Source: CAYTGM01 sp964437365
Lineage (GTDB): Bacteria; Sumerlaeota; Sumerlaeia; SLMS01
Length of the DNA stretch: 64,000 bases
Assembly: GCA_964437365.1 (NCBI GenBank)
Contig: CAYTGM010000024.1
Span: 21,968 to 85,967 of the forward strand
Direction: 5' to 3'
The notes under the pieces were generated by a model, which did not search any database, had not been told where the DNA came from, and saw nothing but the letters and a program-made list of their open reading frames with translations. Made by a program: the position numbers and the translations under genes. The stretch's first letter is position 1. Each line of letters begins with the position of its first letter. This document shows, piece after piece, positions 26,189 to 33,956 of the stretch.

Positions 26189-26220
26189 CCCTCCCTGGGA
26201 CCGCCCGATCTCCTGATCGG
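26189..26220. repeat. REP-like hairpin with CCCTGGGACCGC leader
   Basis: CCGATC (26205-26210) and GATCGG (26215-26220) form a hairpin with a TCCT loop after ACCCTCCCTGGGACCGC. Leader resembles that at 25880; stems differ. Confidence 0.4.
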
Positions 26221-26504
26221 CATGATAGATTCCCCACGAATAAACTCGGATAGACAAAGAGACAAAAATGACGACGGTAGCGTCCAGAATGCTTCACGCC
26301 AAGACTTGGCGGCTTTCCTTCTGATTGCCAATACTATAATCTCTAGAGTCAGTTTAGAAACCTCAAGAGATGGAGGACGGCTGAAAGGTTTCTGAACCAT
26401 CACTGGATATTTGAGATACAATGCTTACGCATTCTTCATTTGCAATAGTTGATCTGGTATTGACTGAGGAAAAATCTGAGTTTGAAACAAGCCAAAGTGC
26501 AAAT

Positions 26505-27269
26505 CTATTCCTCTCTGGGAGACAACTTATAGACGAGGATCAGTTTTAACCCAAGGACAAATAGCATTGTTAAGCAGAATGCGACGAAATTGATGCACAA
26601 CTCTTCCCAGCGCGACGGGATATAGACCGGTTGGTTAAACATTTCCGAAAACTCGATCTCATGTTCACCGTTTCTTTTCAGCAGTGCGAATCCGAAAAAG
26701 TAAACAAAGAATGCAATGGAGTTAAATATCAAGACGGCGATCGAGTAGCCCAGGAGATTAAGTAGCGTCGTGTTCAACATCAAAGGCAGGTTTGAATTCC
26801 TGGCCCGAGAGAATTTCAGAAACGAGAAAGAAACAATCCGGACCGTAAGGATTTGGTTCCACAAAATAGAGAACAAAGATATCAAAAGAGGCACGGCAAG
26901 ATGGTACCAACGCCAAGGACTATTCACCTCTCTTATATATTTCGTTAGAATAAACCATTCTATAGCTATTCCAACAAACATGATCATGGAGCATATGCTT
27001 ATGTGAGACTGAAGGAGCTTTAAAGTGTCGAGCGAGCCATTAGATGGATTGCTCTCAAGACATTCAATAGAAACTGAGGTTTGGCCCAACATGATGAGAA
27101 ACGTTGCGAAGACTATTAGTAGATCAATGACAACAACACGGCAAAACAGATATACTCGACCGAGGTTGAACTCAAAATGGAAAGTGAAGAAATAGAAAAT
27201 GAGTGGGAGGATTATGGAAAATACACCCAGGCTTATATACGAAGCTATTTTATTATAACCGCCATTCAT
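26505..27269 (-). CDS. Orphan multi-pass membrane protein
   Basis: I do not recognise this protein of about 254 residues. It has six or so hydrophobic segments, including ISLGVFSIILPLIFYFF, VIDLLIVFATFLIML, SMIMFVGIAIEWFIL, LAVPLLISLFSILW, GYSIAVLIFNSIAFFVYFFG and NFVAFCLTMLFVLGLKLIL. Between them are short charged loops and no catalytic motifs. Base composition is AT-rich compared with the RND genes nearby, consistent with acquired DNA. The ATG at 27269 follows GAAAGAGA; a GTG 21 bases upstream is an alternative. It sits alone in a decayed region with IS relics. Confidence 0.6.
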   Translation of the reverse strand: MNGGYNKIASYISLGVFSIILPLIFYFFTFHFEFNLGRVYLFCRVVVIDLLIVFATFLIMLGQTSVSIECLESNPSNGSLDTLKLLQSHISICSMIMFVGIAIEWFILTKYIREVNSPWRWYHLAVPLLISLFSILWNQILTVRIVSFSFLKFSRARNSNLPLMLNTTLLNLLGYSIAVLIFNSIAFFVYFFGFALLKRNGEHEIEFSEMFNQPVYIPSRWEELCINFVAFCLTMLFVLGLKLILVYKLSPREE

Positions 27270-27553
27270 CTTGAGATCTCTTTCAAACACACCTTACCGC
27301 CATCTTATCCTTTATATCGCTCTCTATTTCCATGGAGTCGATATCCCTGCTAATCAGCAACAAGGTCATCAATACTCGAGAGATAATGGGCACCTTGAAG
27401 CCTCATGAATTATTAGTCGATGTTTGAGTAAAGACGCTTACGACATTAACAGAACAGAGCCTTCTCATTCGACCGGATTCGGAAGCCCCAAGTTTGTCGG
27501 ATCAAGGCCGTTGTCCCCCTTTTATGTAACAGTCGTCATGAGAGTATGCGGGC

Positions 27554-27908
27554 TTATAGTCTGTGGATCCAGCGCCAGGTTTGAGGCGATGCCTCCTCCT
27601 CCCGAGGGGGTGGGAAATTTGAACCATGGTCTCGATTGTACTTCTCCTTAATATCGACTGGAGTCCTGTGGACAAGGGATCCATGCAGCCGCATGGTGAT
27701 TCCATTTCCACTTCCAATTATTTCCCATCACTTCTACCTCCAGCATTTTATGAAAGTTCTCTCCATCGATGAACTCATCGCGCACGCGACTATGGAAACT
27801 CTCAGCAAAGCCGTTCTTCCATGGTGAGTCAGGCTCGATATACGCCGTCTTTACCTCAGAGCCCGCAAGATTCTCACGAAGGCTTTTCGCGATAAAGTCG
27901 ATGACCAA
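27554..27908 (-). pseudogene. IS3-family transposase relic (integrase core C-terminus)
   Basis: On the minus strand from 27908, the reading YIEPDSPWKNGFAESFHSRV and RDEFIDGENFHKMLEVEV matches the end of the rve integrase core of IS3-group OrfB transposases. Near 27690 the frame must shift by one to continue as RLHGSLVHRTPVDIKEKYN, the expected C-terminal part, ending at the stop at 27554. The N-terminal two thirds including the first two catalytic acidic residues are missing. So this is a truncated and frameshifted remnant. Confidence 0.85.
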
Positions 27909-28030
27909 AACACTTTGTCGCTCGTAATCGAACGAGCGGGCTGAAGCAAGAGACTGAGAAACAACGGTAGGACCCGTGACAACTAACGGACCATATTTCC
28001 GGAAGTTAGAGTGGGCACCAAACCTCTTGT

Positions 28031-28112
28031 CCGATATAAGCCGACTACATGTACTCCCTTTAGCATCCCGAAATCCTCGAAATAGCCAACTGGTCCTCTG
28101 TTTTCAAAATAC
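28031..28112 (-). repeat. Dispersed repeat family 2, copy F (inverted)
   Basis: Read on the minus strand it has GTATTTTGAAAAC, then GGCTATTTCGAGGATTTCGG, GATGCTAAAGGGAGTACATG and GTAGTCGGCTTATATCGG. Copy D at 63386-63468 reads GTACTCTGAAAAC, GTGCTATTTCGAAGCTTTCGG, GATGCTGAAGGGAGTGCTCG, GTAGCCAGCTCATGTCGG. Over about 55 bases the two agree at most positions. It lies between the IS3 relic and the GNAT gene. Confidence 0.75.
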
Positions 28113-28166
28113 AGCATCGAGAATTATTTCTATCCACGTACTCGGACCCTTGTTCTCGCATCCACT

Positions 28167-28634
28167 CTAAGTGTTCGGCACTCGGAGTTCATAGCTGATA
28201 AACTTCTGTCCGAATAGTGTGCTCTCAAATACTCTAACGGACCTTTTTCGAAGAAAGGTATATTCAGGACGTGTGGCCAATAAATGCAAAAGAACTTTGT
28301 CATGACCCAGTTCAGAAGCCCAAGTGATGACATCCTTGAATACACGCACTCCTATGCCCCAGTATTTCTCATCCAAAACGATGGCTAGCTCGTAAGAATC
28401 GTTTTCGAACTGAATCCCACACCAACCCGCCACAGCCTTATCGACCATGATGCCTCGAACTCTACATCCGCTTTTCGAGTTGACTGTTACTTTCCCTGCA
28501 ATCCAAGCCTGTATTGAGGACTGGTCGAATAAAGCATGAGAGACGAGATATTCACGAACCTTTTGTTTGTTAAGAATGCCCAGTAGTTCGTTTGGGTTAA
28601 GCTCTTCGATTCTTACATATGAGACTTGTTCCAT
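28167..28634 (-). CDS. GNAT-family N-acetyltransferase
   Basis: About 155 residues from the chosen start. The central part (GIMVDKAVAGWCGIQFENDS, YELAIVLDEKYWGIGVRVFK) fits the beta4-beta5 / acetyl-CoA pyrophosphate loop of GNAT acetyltransferases, with the R/Q-x-x-G-x-G/A loop represented by YWGIGVRVF, and the tail LLHLLATRPEYTFLRKRSVR resembles the final helix and strand. Substrate cannot be inferred. I chose ATG 28634, which has AGGA 8 bases upstream, over an in-frame start 12 codons earlier. It lies among IS relics and may be acquired. Confidence 0.78.
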   Translation of the reverse strand: MEQVSYVRIEELNPNELLGILNKQKVREYLVSHALFDQSSIQAWIAGKVTVNSKSGCRVRGIMVDKAVAGWCGIQFENDSYELAIVLDEKYWGIGVRVFKDVITWASELGHDKVLLHLLATRPEYTFLRKRSVRVFESTLFGQKFISYELRVPNT

Positions 28635-28730
28635 GGCTGATCCTGTTGGGAAAGTCGTTGCTGGCATCAACTGATAAGATGGGTTGTATTCACCTGTAAG
28701 AGAACAATACGGATAATGATTTCTCCAGCT

Positions 28731-29102
28731 TTATTTGGCGAGAATTAGTTTTCCCATATGCTGATCATTAAATTTGCCGTGTTTGATTGTGTCAATAAAT
28801 GGCTGCTCCTCAAGGGAGCGCTTCTATACTCAGACTTTTGCCTTATCTACTAGTGAGTGGAGGTGAACAAGAAGTTCGTCAAAGAACGGCGCAGAAGATA
28901 TACAATCGCGTATCGAGCTTCTGGCCAAGCGCTTCTGAGCGCAAAACTCATTTTCTCTAGACTACAAATGCTCCTTCAAGCTTTTTAACCCTCCTGGAGA
29001 GATATCCACCGTGGGGCTCTTCATGGAGCTTCTCTCAAAGGAAGACGTCATTCCAGATCGTTCTTTTCGAATGTCTACTGGCTCACGGAAAAGAATACAC
29101 TC
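28731..29102 (-). pseudogene. Probable IS66 TnpB-type relic
   Basis: On the minus strand one frame reads CILFREPVDIRK from 29100 to about 29064. This matches the conserved LxREPVDMRK motif near the start of the IS66 accessory protein TnpB. The same frame continues through GGLKSLKEHL, then stop, QKRLARSS, FFDELLVHLHSLVDKAKV, two stops, EEQPFIDTIKHGKF and DQHMGKLILAK to the stop at 28731. Three internal stops show decay. The motif identification is moderate; the remainder is not recognisable. Confidence 0.45.
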
Positions 29103-29453
29103 ACACCAATCAGACATTTAAATGACGTCTCCGATCAAGGCGAAGCCTTGCCGAAGGCCTCATGTTTTAACGTGAGGACAAGGTCTACGATCTATCCCCG
29201 CAACCGTTTCAACGGTTCCGGTCCTTGAAGGCTAGTTCCCGCGTATAGATCTCAACGGTAGCTAGATCATAGCTTTTGTCTCCCCACAAGAGAACTAGAT
29301 TCCAATTTTCCAATTTTGATTCAGTCACTGCTCGAGATTTGGGTGAGCCGAATTCGATTCACCTCTTAATATGAGCAAAGGCCCCCGAGAAGCAGGAGGA
29401 AGAAGAATAAGCGGAAAACCTCATGGAAGAATAGCAGTGGAAAGAAGAGAAAG
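29103..29453. other. Non-coding stretch beside tRNA-Phe
   Basis: About 350 bases between the IS66-like relic and the tRNA 3' end. No credible ORF and no second copy of the tRNA end was found. Contains a few short inverted segments (for example AACCGTTTCAACGGTT near 29210) of uncertain meaning. Confidence 0.4.
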
Positions 29454-29529
<76 letters not shown>

Positions 29530-29598
29530 ACACGTCACGTCGGTGTGAGCGCAGAAACCTCGTCACTTCGGCCGTGCGTGTCAAGAGGGAAGGACCTG

Positions 29599-31134
29599 CT
29601 ATTTTTTAAATTTATCTTCTTCATCATGATGCTCTGAGGGGGTACCGCTCATAGTCTTCTCGAAGTGCTCGCCAAACATGGGAATCTCGGTGGAAACGCG
29701 CTGAATAATGCTGTCTATCTTCGTCAGACTATCGGTCAGCTCTTTCACTTCGTTTGCGACGACTTCTTTTTCGGGATCAGCCTGGTAGGACTCTCCGGTA
29801 GTCAGGAGTGAGATTCTCTGCACCAGATCTCGAACAGTCTCTGCGGATTGCTGCTGACGATAATTCAAGAGCGCCAGCTGGCGTCTGAGCTGGTGGACCA
29901 TGTCCAGACCCACGTCGAGTTCTTTTTCAAGAGCTCCAAGGGCCTCTTTTTCGGTGATTCTCTGGAGAGCTTCCTCTGTGACGGCCGCAGCAGTGCCTGC
30001 AAGACCGGGCCTCGGCCCGCCTGAATGCCCTGGTCCATCCATCTGATTTCTGAGGAGCTGTGCCTGGGCGTGAAGTCGTTTTGCCATCGAAAGGATACGA
30101 GACTTACGAGGGTCCATCTCAACCAGCTGAGAGGCTTTGGGAGGAGCTTTCGCAGCCTTATCGTCAGGTTGAGGCTTATCGACGTCATCCATGTCGCTCT
30201 CATCAGAAGCAGGGTTACTCAGGATCGCGCTGACATCTGTGTCGTCGTCGATCATCTTAGCGTCTTTAAGCTGCTGATAAGTAAAGCGATCGGTATCTTC
30301 GCTGGTCTCGCCGGCGGCGGAATGAGTGGGACCGCCGAGTTTTTCTGCTCCCGTGAGCATTTGTGTGGGTGCAGATCCTTGCACGCGCCGGGCAGCAATG
30401 AGGGTATCTTCATCTACTTTGTCAATAAACTCGGAAGGCAGGTCATCAAGTGTGATGACGGGTCCTTGAGCGTTCAAGGCAGCGCGAGCGGTTACAAGGA
30501 GCAAATCTTCAGAATTGGCTTCCCAGCCCCACTGTCTATACAGGCTGAGAACGGCAGGATCGATAGATTCCGCCATAGTTCTTCCCGTTTCATAAGCGCG
30601 TTTAAGGGCGTAGCGTACGAAAGCAGGAATGTCTTCTTTACGGTAGCGAAGAGGAGGGATTTCGATGTGCTGACGCTCAAACAGCTCACTGAGTTCAGGG
30701 AGGATAGGTGTTTTCGATGAAAGTGTTTCCATGTCGAGGCTGGTCATGAGAATGAGTCTCACGTCGGCCTCAACGAGCTCGCCGGTCATAGGATCGGCGA
30801 AGGCATTATCGGTGGCCATCTCCACGAGAGTATACTGCATGTCGATGGGAAATTCTTTTTGAAGGTGAATGATCAGGGATCCGCCGTCGCAGGACTGAAA
30901 ATGCTGGGCGAGATCAGGTGGCAGTTTCCAGGAGACCGCAACTTTTGAGAGAGGTCCTGCAGCTCTTTCACTCAGTTGATGAATGAGTTTCGCTGCGAGT
31001 GCCTTCTCGGTGCCCAGCTCGCCGGTGATAAACACAGGTTCGTTGTTTTCAGCAGCTCGCTCTATTCGTTTATTCGCTTCAGCGGCAAGTCGGGATATCC
31101 CCGGTAAGCTTTTTTGCACGTTGAAAGATCTCAA
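29599..31134 (-). CDS. Degenerate sigma-54-activator-like AAA protein with coiled-coil tail
   Basis: A 511-residue protein. Residues 30-210 resemble the AAA+ domain of sigma-54 enhancer-binding proteins: VFITGELGTEKALAAKLIHQ at the Walker A site, CDGGSLIIHLQKEFP at Walker B, ADVRLILMTSLDMETL at sensor I, and IEIPPLRYRKEDIPAFVRYA for the arginine region. Walker A lacks a Gly (GTGK is GTEK), the Walker B Asp-Glu is His-Leu (90-91), and the GAFTGA loop that contacts sigma-54 is absent, so ATPase activity and sigma-54 activation are unlikely. The C-terminal 250 residues are low-complexity and coiled-coil, with no DNA-binding helix-turn-helix seen. Start is TTG with AGAAGGAT upstream. A scaffold or regulatory role is inferred. 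Confidence 0.72.
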   Translation of the reverse strand: MRSFNVQKSLPGISRLAAEANKRIERAAENNEPVFITGELGTEKALAAKLIHQLSERAAGPLSKVAVSWKLPPDLAQHFQSCDGGSLIIHLQKEFPIDMQYTLVEMATDNAFADPMTGELVEADVRLILMTSLDMETLSSKTPILPELSELFERQHIEIPPLRYRKEDIPAFVRYALKRAYETGRTMAESIDPAVLSLYRQWGWEANSEDLLLVTARAALNAQGPVITLDDLPSEFIDKVDEDTLIAARRVQGSAPTQMLTGAEKLGGPTHSAAGETSEDTDRFTYQQLKDAKMIDDDTDVSAILSNPASDESDMDDVDKPQPDDKAAKAPPKASQLVEMDPRKSRILSMAKRLHAQAQLLRNQMDGPGHSGGPRPGLAGTAAAVTEEALQRITEKEALGALEKELDVGLDMVHQLRRQLALLNYRQQQSAETVRDLVQRISLLTTGESYQADPEKEVVANEVKELTDSLTKIDSIIQRVSTEIPMFGEHFEKTMSGTPSEHHDEEDKFKK

Positions 31135-31497
31135 GGAGGCATCCTTCTATGGATTCTGTCTAGTTGACTTACAGTTAACTAGTCTCGAACAGGAGACACA
31201 AACGCGAGCAAAAATCGTCTCGGTTGGGAAAATAATCAAGGAACCTGCTCGAATCTCGGTTATCGTGGAGGGAATTCTGGAACAATTTCCACTCTTTTTC
31301 TCCGTTTCGCCCTGAGAATTGATGCTCTCATTTGGACCATAAGCCGTAAGAGAAGCGATTTCATGATTATTTGTAAGTCTTTTCTCCCTCTTCTCTTGAC
31401 CATCTTCCAATGAGTTTCGCCTAATCGAGGCCCGAATGAATGGCGACACCTTTCGAGTAACCCTTACGGTGTAGAGATCCCTTAGAAAGTAAGCTGA
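31135..31497. other. Divergent intergenic region
   Basis: About 363 bases between the degenerate AAA gene and the LacI-type gene. Apart from a near-perfect palindrome at 31160-31182 nothing was recognised; both divergent promoters should lie here. Confidence 0.45.
31160..31182. promoter_or_regulatory. Palindrome near divergent promoters
   Basis: CTAGTTGAC (31160-31168) and GTTAACTAG (31174-31182) are inverted with one mismatch. It lies 26 bases before the TTG of the AAA-like gene and could be an operator or a leader hairpin. Confidence 0.3.
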
Positions 31498-32571
31498 ATG
31501 GCTGGTTCCACCCCCAAGCAGACGAAACGAGTAACAATTTCAGATGTAGCAAAGGAAGCAGGAGTCTCGATCGCGGCCGTCTCAAGGATTCTGAATAATT
31601 CTTATGATGGGTTCAGCGCCCGTGAGGAAACGAAACAGCGCGTTTATTCTGCCGTGAAGAAGCTGGGCTATCGCCCGAGCCGCGCTGCAGTTCGTCTGGC
31701 TACCGGTCGCCATAACGCTATTGGCCTCTGCTACCCGGTGCACGATTCTCTGGAGGGAGCGATCGATACGTCCTCTCTTTCACAGGTTTTTCGCCACTTC
31801 GACCTCATGCTGGTGCAGCACGGTATAGCACGCTGCCTGAAGACCCAGAATATGGATCTTGTAGTGATGCCTCGACACTCGGGAAGGACTATTCCCGAGC
31901 TGATCAGTCAGGCCCAGGAAACGGTCGACGGAATCATTTGGATCAACCCGGAGGACGACGCGGAAGGTCTTGGAAAAGTTATTGAAAGCGGTCTCAAGGT
32001 AGGAATTGTTGGTCCAGCTCCCCTGAATGGGGACTTTATCAATGTCAGAACGGATGAAACACTGGCCGGGCGCATGGCCATGGGCCATCTGATCGTTTGT
32101 GGAGCCCGGAAGATTACTGTCTGCGTACCAGAAACGAAAAAACGCGAGCAGGCAACCGTCGAAAGACTGGAAGGCGTCAAGAAAGCTGTTTCTGACTTCA
32201 CCGACGATGTGAGCTTTGAGGTCGCGTATCTACCCGGTGAGCTCAAGAAAACCCGGGAAGGATTTAAGAAATACCTGAAAGAGAATGGTCAGCCCGACGG
32301 GATTCTCACCCTCGGTGAGCATCTTCCCTACGCAGTCCTCGCAGAGCTGCTGGAGACAGGCGCAAAGGTGCCAGAGGAAACCAAGATTGTTGGCTTCGAA
32401 GAGAACCTGACGTTTATTCTCTGCAGTCCCACCATCAGCGGTCTTCGCTACCCCACTGAAGAAATGTGCTACCGTACTGCCGAGATGTTGCTTGAGTTTA
32501 TTAAGTCGGGAACACCAACAAAACCGCTCTATATGACTCCTCAGCTTATTGCTCGTGAAAGCTGCCACTGA
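31498..32571 (+). CDS. LacI-family transcriptional regulator
   Basis: A 357-residue regulator. Residues 10-35 (RVTISDVAKEAGVSIAAVSR, ILNNSYDGFS) are the LacI helix-turn-helix followed by the hinge, and the remainder is a periplasmic-binding-protein-like effector domain (NAIGLCYPVHDS, PDGILTLGEHLPYAVLAELL, KIVGFEENL). LacI members usually bind palindromic operators near carbohydrate genes and release on sugar binding. The nearest downstream gene is an aldo/keto reductase, which may be in its regulon. Effector cannot be identified. Confidence 0.92.
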   Translation: MAGSTPKQTKRVTISDVAKEAGVSIAAVSRILNNSYDGFSAREETKQRVYSAVKKLGYRPSRAAVRLATGRHNAIGLCYPVHDSLEGAIDTSSLSQVFRHFDLMLVQHGIARCLKTQNMDLVVMPRHSGRTIPELISQAQETVDGIIWINPEDDAEGLGKVIESGLKVGIVGPAPLNGDFINVRTDETLAGRMAMGHLIVCGARKITVCVPETKKREQATVERLEGVKKAVSDFTDDVSFEVAYLPGELKKTREGFKKYLKENGQPDGILTLGEHLPYAVLAELLETGAKVPEETKIVGFEENLTFILCSPTISGLRYPTEEMCYRTAEMLLEFIKSGTPTKPLYMTPQLIARESCH

Positions 32572-32706
32572 TCAAGTTTAGATCTCCCGCGAGCAGGTCG
32601 CACTTGCACCTGAGTTTTCAGCCATTACAATGAAAGTTAAAGTCGTGCTTTACAATCGAAAGGGTCGTTTCTTCGATTCAGGTTTTCATGATTAATTTTC
32701 ACCGGG

Positions 32707-33918
32707 ATGCCTCAGATTATGCTCAGACGCCGATTCGGCAGAACCGAAATAGAAATGCCAGTCTTCAGCTGCGGGGGGATGCGTTATCAGCATAACTGGA
32801 AAGACTGCCCTCTGGACGAAGTACCCGAAGAGAATCAGAAAAACCTGGAAGCGACGATCCACCGCTCTGTTGAGCTCGGAATCAACCACATCGAAACAGC
32901 AAGTGGATATGGTTCCAGCGAGAGACAGTTAGGCCTTGTTCTACCAACTTTTCCTCGCGATGAAATTATTGTACAGACAAAGATCGGCCCCAAAGACGAC
33001 CCAGAAGAGTTCCGCAAAGAGTTTGAAGAGTCTCTTAATCGCCTACAGCTGGATCATGTAGACCTGCTGGCTATACACGGAATTAATGAGGATTCTACCT
33101 TCGATCAATCCTGCCGGTCTGGTGGTTGTCTTGACATGGCATTCCGACTTCGCGACGAAGGCAAAGCAAAGTTCCTCGGTTTTTCGACCCACGGACCAAC
33201 AGAAATCATTACTAAAGCAATAGAGGAAGCCCCCGGTAACGGCTTCGATTATGTCAACCTGCACTGGTATTACATTTTTCAGGATAACTGGCCTTCGATC
33301 GAAGCAGCTACCAGGAAAGACATGGGTGTCTTTATCATCAGCCCTACTGATAAGGGGGGGATGCTGCACACTCCAACAGAGAAGCTGCTGGAGTTATGTT
33401 CTCCTTACCACCCAATCATCTTCAATGACCTCTTTTGCCTGATGCAGGATAAGGTTCACACACTGAGTCTCGGCGCAGCGAAACCTTCGGATTTTGATCT
33501 TCATATGGAGGCAGTCGGTCTATACGAAAAGGCTGATGAGATTGTTCCTCCGATTATTGAAAAGCTTGAAGCGGAGCTCGAGAGAAAAGTCGGGAGCTAT
33601 TTTGTCAAGAACTACAGAAAGAATCTTCCCAAATGGCATGAAACTCCTGGTGATATAAATATGCACGTGATTCTCTGGCTAAGGAACCTCGCACTAGCTT
33701 ATGACATGGTTGAATACGGCAAGATGCGCTATAACCTGCTTGGTAACGCAGGTCACTGGTTCCCAGGCAACAAAGCAGACAAGATAGACGAGGCGGGTGT
33801 AAAAGCAGTGATCAAAGACTCGCCCTGCCGCGACTTGATTATTCCCGCGCTCAAGGAAGCCGAAGAGCTCTTGGGCGGAGAAGAAGTGAAAAGGCTGAGT
33901 GAAAGCGAATCAGATTGA
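32707..33918 (+). CDS. Aldo/keto reductase
   Basis: A 403-residue NAD(P)H-dependent oxidoreductase of the AKR superfamily. FGRTEIEMPVFSCGGMRYQ opens the barrel; HIETASGYGSSERQLG carries the catalytic Tyr, VQTKIGP the Lys, and LLAIHGIN the His. There is an approx. 100-residue C-terminal extension ending IDEAGVKAVIKDSPCRDLII, seen in long bacterial AKRs. No Cys-rich iron-sulphur tail is present. Start at 32707 or 32719 (Met5); the family begins just before RRFGRT. It follows a LacI-type regulator on the same strand and may be regulated by it. Substrate unknown. Confidence 0.88.
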   Translation: MPQIMLRRRFGRTEIEMPVFSCGGMRYQHNWKDCPLDEVPEENQKNLEATIHRSVELGINHIETASGYGSSERQLGLVLPTFPRDEIIVQTKIGPKDDPEEFRKEFEESLNRLQLDHVDLLAIHGINEDSTFDQSCRSGGCLDMAFRLRDEGKAKFLGFSTHGPTEIITKAIEEAPGNGFDYVNLHWYYIFQDNWPSIEAATRKDMGVFIISPTDKGGMLHTPTEKLLELCSPYHPIIFNDLFCLMQDKVHTLSLGAAKPSDFDLHMEAVGLYEKADEIVPPIIEKLEAELERKVGSYFVKNYRKNLPKWHETPGDINMHVILWLRNLALAYDMVEYGKMRYNLLGNAGHWFPGNKADKIDEAGVKAVIKDSPCRDLIIPALKEAEELLGGEEVKRLSESESD

Positions 33919-33956
33919 GCAACTATGAACCATCAGGTTCAACGTCGGGGAGTCGG

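Larger units (their letters stand above)
25438..26504. other. Non-coding stretch at the edge of a decayed island
   Basis: About 1.07 kb without a credible gene. Several short ORFs on both strands do not resemble proteins. Contents seen: two hairpins sharing a CCCTCCTGGGA-like leader (25880-25907, 26189-26220) and copy C of dispersed repeat family 2 (25954-26052). It reads as eroded former coding or mobile DNA. Confidence 0.6.

Noticed and set aside
25955..26395. 146-codon plus-strand ORF in the decayed island
   Set aside because: Covers repeat copy C but has a different frame from the other copies, low-complexity composition and no homologous motif.
29200..29230. AACCGTTTCAACGGTT hairpin as RNA gene or attachment site
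   Set aside because: Short, no T-run, no matching tRNA fragment or integrase.
30025..30720. 231-codon plus-strand ORF inside the degenerate AAA gene
   Set aside because: The minus-strand gene has recognisable AAA motifs and a coiled coil; the antisense ORF has none.
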